Shown piece after piece: positions 35,601 through 37,978 of a DNA stretch of 37,978 bases. Origin of the DNA: Pseudomonadota bacterium. Its GTDB lineage: Bacteria; Pseudomonadota; Alphaproteobacteria; Acetobacterales; Acetobacteraceae. A model generated the notes under the pieces. That model was not told the DNA's origin. It saw only the letters and a list, made by a program, of their open reading frames with translations, and did no database searches. The position numbers were made by a program, and so were the translations under genes. Location of the stretch: positions 1 to 37,978 of the forward strand of contig JAJYYH010000052.1 of assembly GCA_021801255.1 (NCBI GenBank), read 5' to 3'. Positions within the stretch are counted from its first letter, which is position 1; each line of letters begins with the position of its first letter.

Positions 35601-36127
35601 TGGCGCGACTCAAGACGGTATTCGAGGAACGGATCGTGATCGATGTCTGCGGCATGACGGAACAATATAATCTTCCCCCCGGCATCCACCGCATCGGCCC
35701 GCCACCCGGACGCGGCGAAACCTACCCGGCCTTCATCGCCTGGCTGGCCAGCCTCCCCGGCTGGCACCTCGGCCTCGCCCCGCTTGCCGACACGCCCTTC
35801 AACGAAGCCAAATCCGCGATCAAAACTCTCGACTACGCCGCCCTCGGCCTCGCCACCCTGGCCTCCGACACGCCCGCCTATCGCACCTCCCTCGCCAACG
35901 GACCAGGCGGCTTCCTCGTGGAAAACACCGAAACCGCCTGGTTCCACGCCATCGCCCGCCTGACACGCGACCCTGCCCTGCGCACCCGCCTCGCCACCGG
36001 CGCGCAAACGGCCTACCAGGAAAACGGCACCCTCATCGCCCAAGCCGAAACCCGCCGCACCGCCTGGGCCGAGGCTCTGTCCTCCACCCCCCCGCGCCGC
36101 GCGGCAGCAAAACGCAGGCAGGCATGA
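32630..36127 (+). CDS. large three-domain glycosyltransferase with N-terminal repeats
   Basis: A 1165-residue protein from ATG at 32630; the frame is open 17 codons upstream. Residues 15-125 hold three copies of a roughly 38-residue repeat (DAxWYxxxYPD...PLxHFLxFGxxEGRNP), the third degenerate. Residues about 147-390 form a GT2 domain (VIPVYRG, VIDDCSPEP, LLNSDTEVPRGW, GYGEEVDFCLRA). Residues about 417-780 are a GT4-like domain (LLMVSHDLGGGIAAHVERL, ASGLPIIASNIGAFPE). Residues about 810-1140 are a second GT-B type domain (LLYDLDDDLLDIPPEHPE, IKTLDYAALGLATLASD). It is cytoplasmic, without a signal, and probably builds a surface polysaccharide or protein glycan by successive transfers. Confidence 0.85.
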   Translation: MSVISLEEAIRVLFDAEWYRQRYPDISAAETDPLEHFLRFGLAEGRNPNAYFDANWYLAAYPDVASSGMAPLLHYLQFGAAEFRNPHPRFDAAHYVFSHPEAAANPLFFHITQGAAQGFATERAFAAEAYLAAPPAQPAELPPDLLVDVVIPVYRGLAETQACLASVFAAREAPLGDIIVIDDCSPEPALAAWLDGLNKSGKIRLIRPPRNQGFVAAVNRGMQAAGRRDVVLLNSDTEVPRGWLARLAAHAYAAPRIASVSPFSNNATICSYPATDGSGLALGLDLAAIDAAAAAVNAGRAIDLPVTVGFCMYLTREAIEQVGLFDVEIFGHGYGEEVDFCLRATARGFRHVLAADVFVYHAGEVSFGRKSEAREAGMSRVAERYPLYPRIIDLHVRFGAADPPRFALTAELFRRSRKPTLLMVSHDLGGGIAAHVERLNQRCTAQANLLWLRPDQGGIGLAVPSLPGHPVLQVPNHEIEGLARLLENFQVRRIHVHHLMRFGDFDLRALGIRLNVPIDVTVHDYFAICPQVNLLPWFDAQYCGEPGPATCNACINTRPAHGARDILEWRTRQRWLFETAERVLCPTEDVRARLTRFGLGKNARLAPHEPTPASPWPLRQNPLGRKLRIALLGVLANQKGLPSVAALAETTDPAEIDFYLIGHPEQPLTPELARRLHVSGEYADADLPKIIARTKPNIIWFPAQWPETWSYTLSAAIASGLPIIASNIGAFPERLEGRPLTWLVAPDASPATWRETFEIARKTLARNKTPPCSRPRRAVADFYAGAYLAPLVAPALIHRGPHDLRRPGRTSVVLIPELSDNGAPSPCAYIRLCLPLDHPAIGGEIDLHHARPSEALGLRADIIATQRHAIPDTATAQALGAHCRATGARLLYDLDDDLLDIPPEHPEIAALSARVPTVRAMIAAADTVWTSTAALQTRLARHHGAVKLIENGLDERLWGAARPALPHGPLRVLVMGTRTHGSDFRLIEGALARLKTVFEERIVIDVCGMTEQYNLPPGIHRIGPPPGRGETYPAFIAWLASLPGWHLGLAPLADTPFNEAKSAIKTLDYAALGLATLASDTPAYRTSLANGPGGFLVENTETAWFHAIARLTRDPALRTRLATGAQTAYQENGTLIAQAETRRTAWAEALSSTPPRRAAAKRRQA

Positions 36128-36174
36128 TGCGATACCAAACAGGACAGGAAAGGGCAGGGGATCCAGGGGAAAAA

Positions 36175-36259
36175 GCAGGGGCTTTGCCCCTGCACCCCAG
36201 CAAAGGCGGAGCCTTTGCAAACCGTTCCATGACGCGGGTCTGGGGGAGTTAGCCCCCAG
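36175..36259. repeat. cluster of three perfect hairpins (REP-like)
   Basis: Three perfect palindromes in tandem: GCAGGGGCTTTGCCCCTGC (36175-36193), GCAAAGGCGGAGCCTTTGC (36200-36218) and CTGGGGG-AGTTAG-CCCCCAG (36240-36259). They fill the gap between two glycosyltransferase genes. None has a T-run directly after it. They may stop transcription of the upstream gene or be a dispersed extragenic repeat of the kind common in this family. Confidence 0.75.
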
Positions 36260-36289
36260 CGGGTCTAGGTAGGCAGAGAAAGCAATATC

Positions 36290-37177
36290 ATGAGAAAAAT
36301 AAATATCCTAGAATCGCATATCGGTGACGCAATTACGTCGTTTCCAGCTCTCTATGATTTAGCCGACCAAGACGGTGTAGAAGTTTATTTTGCCAATTCT
36401 GGCGTTTGCGGTTTATGGAAAAACAACGCAGCCGTTGTTTTTCACGAAAAGATAGAAGGCGGCGAGGATTTCAACAATCAGGCGGCCTTTAAGATTTTTT
36501 CCCATTCTGGTCTACATATGGCGCAAGCGTGGTACTGGATTCTAAATATGCCAATACCGCAATCTATCAGAAAGGTCGACTTGTTGGAGTCAAAACCGGC
36601 GTTTCTTTGTGATGTGATCATCAGCCCATTTAGTCATAGCGATCTCCTCCTGTCTGAGCGGGGCGAATTTGGCGGCAAGACCTGGCCATTCGAGAAATGG
36701 AACAAGGCCATTGACGCATTGACCGGGGCAGGGTTCTCCGTTGGTGTCTGTGGAATGTTCGGGTCAGGGACGGACCCAGCGTTTTGGGGGGACCGACGGA
36801 TTGCCGTTTTTGATTCTCTGCCTTTGAACGACCTATGTGGCTGTTTGCGAGGTGCCCGCTGCGTGGTGACGATCGACAACGGAATTGGCCATATTGCTCA
36901 TCTGCTAGGAGTTTCTCACGTTCACCTTATTCCAAATAAGCCATGGATTTGCCCAAAAGAATGGACCATGAATAAGAATGGAAACGCAGAAATAATTTAT
37001 GAAGATTTCTCTTTAACAGGAGTAACAAAAATTCTTCATTCTATATTTAGTGTTTTATCAAAATTTAACGATGAAACGTATTTTTATTTTAATAAAGATG
37101 TTAGAAATACATCAATGAGTGCATGGCGGCATTATATTATGTATGGAAAAAATGAAAATAGGCAAATTTCGTTTTAA
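36290..37177 (+). CDS. GT9-like glycosyltransferase with C-terminal repeat
   Basis: A 295-residue protein resembling ADP-heptose-type (GT9) transferases: GDAITSFPALYDLA near the start and, at about residues 180-215, LNDLCGCLRGARCVVTIDNGIGHIAHLLGV, whose Asp/Asn-Gly-x-x-H pattern is typical of the donor site. KTWPFEKWNKAIDAL around 135 also fits. The last 37 residues (YFYFNKDVRN..AWRHYIMYGKNENRQISF) are a complete copy of the repeat found at the N-terminus of the preceding giant transferase. Base composition and codons are strikingly AT-rich against its neighbours, so recent transfer is likely. The acceptor is unknown. A weak AGAGAAAG site precedes the ATG. Confidence 0.75.
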   Translation: MRKINILESHIGDAITSFPALYDLADQDGVEVYFANSGVCGLWKNNAAVVFHEKIEGGEDFNNQAAFKIFSHSGLHMAQAWYWILNMPIPQSIRKVDLLESKPAFLCDVIISPFSHSDLLLSERGEFGGKTWPFEKWNKAIDALTGAGFSVGVCGMFGSGTDPAFWGDRRIAVFDSLPLNDLCGCLRGARCVVTIDNGIGHIAHLLGVSHVHLIPNKPWICPKEWTMNKNGNAEIIYEDFSLTGVTKILHSIFSVLSKFNDETYFYFNKDVRNTSMSAWRHYIMYGKNENRQISF

Positions 37178-37181
37178 GGCC

Positions 37182-37232
37182 ATAAGAAAGATAATTGGAC
37201 GATCTTAATCTCTAGATTGTCAAATTTCTTAT
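37182..37232. repeat. inverted repeat downstream of the GT9-like gene
   Basis: ATAAGAAA (37182-37189) pairs perfectly with TTTCTTAT (37225-37232), and the space between holds the small palindrome AATCTCTAGATT (37207-37218). It begins five bases after the stop codon. It could be a weak terminator or an insertion scar. Confidence 0.35.
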
Positions 37233-37504
37233 CCGAATTTACTTGAAAAGCAACGTATGTCTGAAAATTTATTAAATCTCCCAGGGGATAGTGTTCGACG
37301 GTCATAGGAACATAATGAGCAAAACTATTGTCGGATTTTTAGAAAATGAGATTTCCAAGGTTCAGATGAAGGTAAAAAATTCGGCAATTTTGTAGTTGAC
37401 AAAACCAGCCACAAGCCAGTCAGAGCCGGGCCAACCATAGGCGCGAGGTCTCGTTCCACCCTTCGTAGGCCGACTCTCTGACCCGCCCCCTTCGGGAAGG
37501 GTTT

Positions 37505-37547
37505 CAAAAGGGCTCCGCCCTTTTGCGGGTCGAGGGCGGCGCCCTCG
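37505..37547. repeat. double-hairpin repeat, right copy
   Basis: A perfect 21-base palindrome (37505-37525, stem CAAAAGGGC, loop TCC), the spacer CGGGT (37526-37530) and the perfect 17-base palindrome CGAGGGCGGCGCCCTCG (37531-37547). It has the same order, sizes and spacer as the copy at 840-882. A further small palindrome CCCTTCGGGAAGGG lies just before it (37488-37501). Confidence 0.75.
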
Positions 37548-37722
37548 GCTTGTCTGACCCGGGTTCGCGGTCATTGGGCATATTGAGGATCTACGGGGCA
37601 ACGTAACGCGTTGATTTTGCCCGGTTTCCAAGATTTTGCGGCGGGGAATTCTTCCAAAAGTGAGGCACACGACTCTAGATATTCTTATTGAAATAATTGT
37701 GGTGACACGCTAAAAATGCGGC

Positions 37723-37978
37723 ATGTACCTTCGTGCGACGCAGCGTCACAACCGCGACGGCTCAACCGTCACCTACTACGCCCTCGCCGAGGCCGTCTGG
37801 AACGCCGCCGCAAAACGAAGAGAAGCCCGGGTCATCCATAGCTTCGGCCGTGCCGATCAAGTCGATCACGCCGCCCTCCCACGCCTGGTCCGCAGCATCA
37901 ACCGCATTCTGGGTGAGGGTGAGGGTGAGAGCAGCGATCCGTCGCAGGACGCCACTCGCGGCGGGCCGGCCGATATCG
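37723..37978 (+). mobile_element. IS1634-type transposase, 5' part only
   Basis: An open frame starts at ATG 37723 and runs off the right edge (85 codons). MYLRATQRHNRDGSTVTYYALAEAVWNA followed by ARVIHSFGR resembles the N-terminus of IS1634-family (DDE) transposases, which begin with 'M(F/Y)LR...K.G..Y..L.E' and a short Leu/Gly motif. The catalytic residues are outside the window. A hexamer run (GGGTGA repeated, about 37911-37928) encodes Gly-Glu repeats. I could not define the terminal inverted repeat. Confidence 0.65.

Larger units (their letters stand above)
37178..37722. other. 545-base stretch without a convincing gene
   Basis: Contents: an interrupted inverted repeat just after the GT9-like gene (37182-37232), AT-rich DNA to about 37400, then GC-rich palindromes (37488-37501 and 37505-37547) and about 170 bases leading to the transposase start, which may include the left end of the insertion sequence. 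Small leftward open frames here (37325-37507, 37362-37670) have no ribosome sites and cross the palindromes, so I do not accept them. Confidence 0.6.

Noticed and set aside
34805-36220. 471-codon leftward open frame
   Set aside because: Antisense of the glycosyltransferase C-terminal half and crosses the palindrome cluster.
37362-37670. 102-codon leftward open frame
   Set aside because: It crosses the double hairpin and probable insertion-sequence end, has no ribosome site and no recognisable domain.
37911-37928. GGGTGA repeats as a CRISPR or regulatory array
   Set aside because: Only about three hexamers in frame within the transposase; a simple codon repeat.

Overview
The window is a stretch of GC-rich alphaproteobacterial chromosome. 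The F0 ATP synthase operon order (I-B-E-b'-b, without F1), the glyA-nrdR-ribD-ribE-ribB-ribH-nusB block, a Cbp3-type cytochrome bc1 chaperone and BamE/BamF lipoproteins all fit Rhodospirillales. The GGGCTCCGCCC-type palindromes suggest Acetobacteraceae; this placement is inference. The organism carries part of the tetrahydromethanopterin (H4MPT)-linked C1 oxidation pathway, so it probably oxidises formaldehyde made from methanol, methylamine or other C1 compounds.

Layout. (1) 1-900: an AT-richer accessory edge with a 3'-incomplete SMC/OLD-like ATPase and a double-hairpin repeat. (2) 897-5224: a D-2-hydroxyacid dehydrogenase, then atpI-atpB-atpE-b'-b and a small lipoprotein. (3) 5178-13034: two divergent H4MPT operons. 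The leftward one encodes beta-RFAP synthase, MtdB and an ATP-grasp enzyme. The rightward one encodes a pterin carbinolamine dehydratase-like protein and FhcB, FhcA, FhcD and FhcC, all with overlapping ends. (4) 13058-18651, leftward: glyA, nrdR and the riboflavin genes ending in nusB. (5) 18731-20606: BamE, Cbp3-like chaperone, DUF177/YceD. (6) 20641-27426: a TonB-dependent receptor, a divergent NarL-type two-component system, a TonB protein and an OmpA-like protein. (7) 27627-32541: ribF, ileS, lspA and a BamF-like lipoprotein. (8) 32630-37978: a 1165-residue triple glycosyltransferase, a palindrome cluster, an AT-rich GT9-like gene, a gene-poor stretch and the start of an IS1634-type transposase.

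How they work together. Beta-RFAP synthase, and by context the ATP-grasp enzyme, help build the H4MPT cofactor. MtdB oxidises methylene-H4MPT, and FhcABCD moves the formyl group to methylofuran and hydrolyses it to formate. The genes fae and mch, needed to complete the route, are not in this window. The riboflavin operon plus ribF supply FMN and FAD. The receptor, two-component and TonB genes look like a regulated outer-membrane uptake locus of unknown substrate.

Most interesting points: the dehydratase gene fused by overlap into the fhc operon; a dyad in the receptor/kinase intergenic region; a repeat unit shared by two neighbouring glycosyltransferases of very different base composition; patches of foreign-looking codon use inside ileS; and a repeated double-hairpin element near both ends of the window. 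No RNA genes or CRISPR arrays were seen. I found nothing that I can call a wholly new system.
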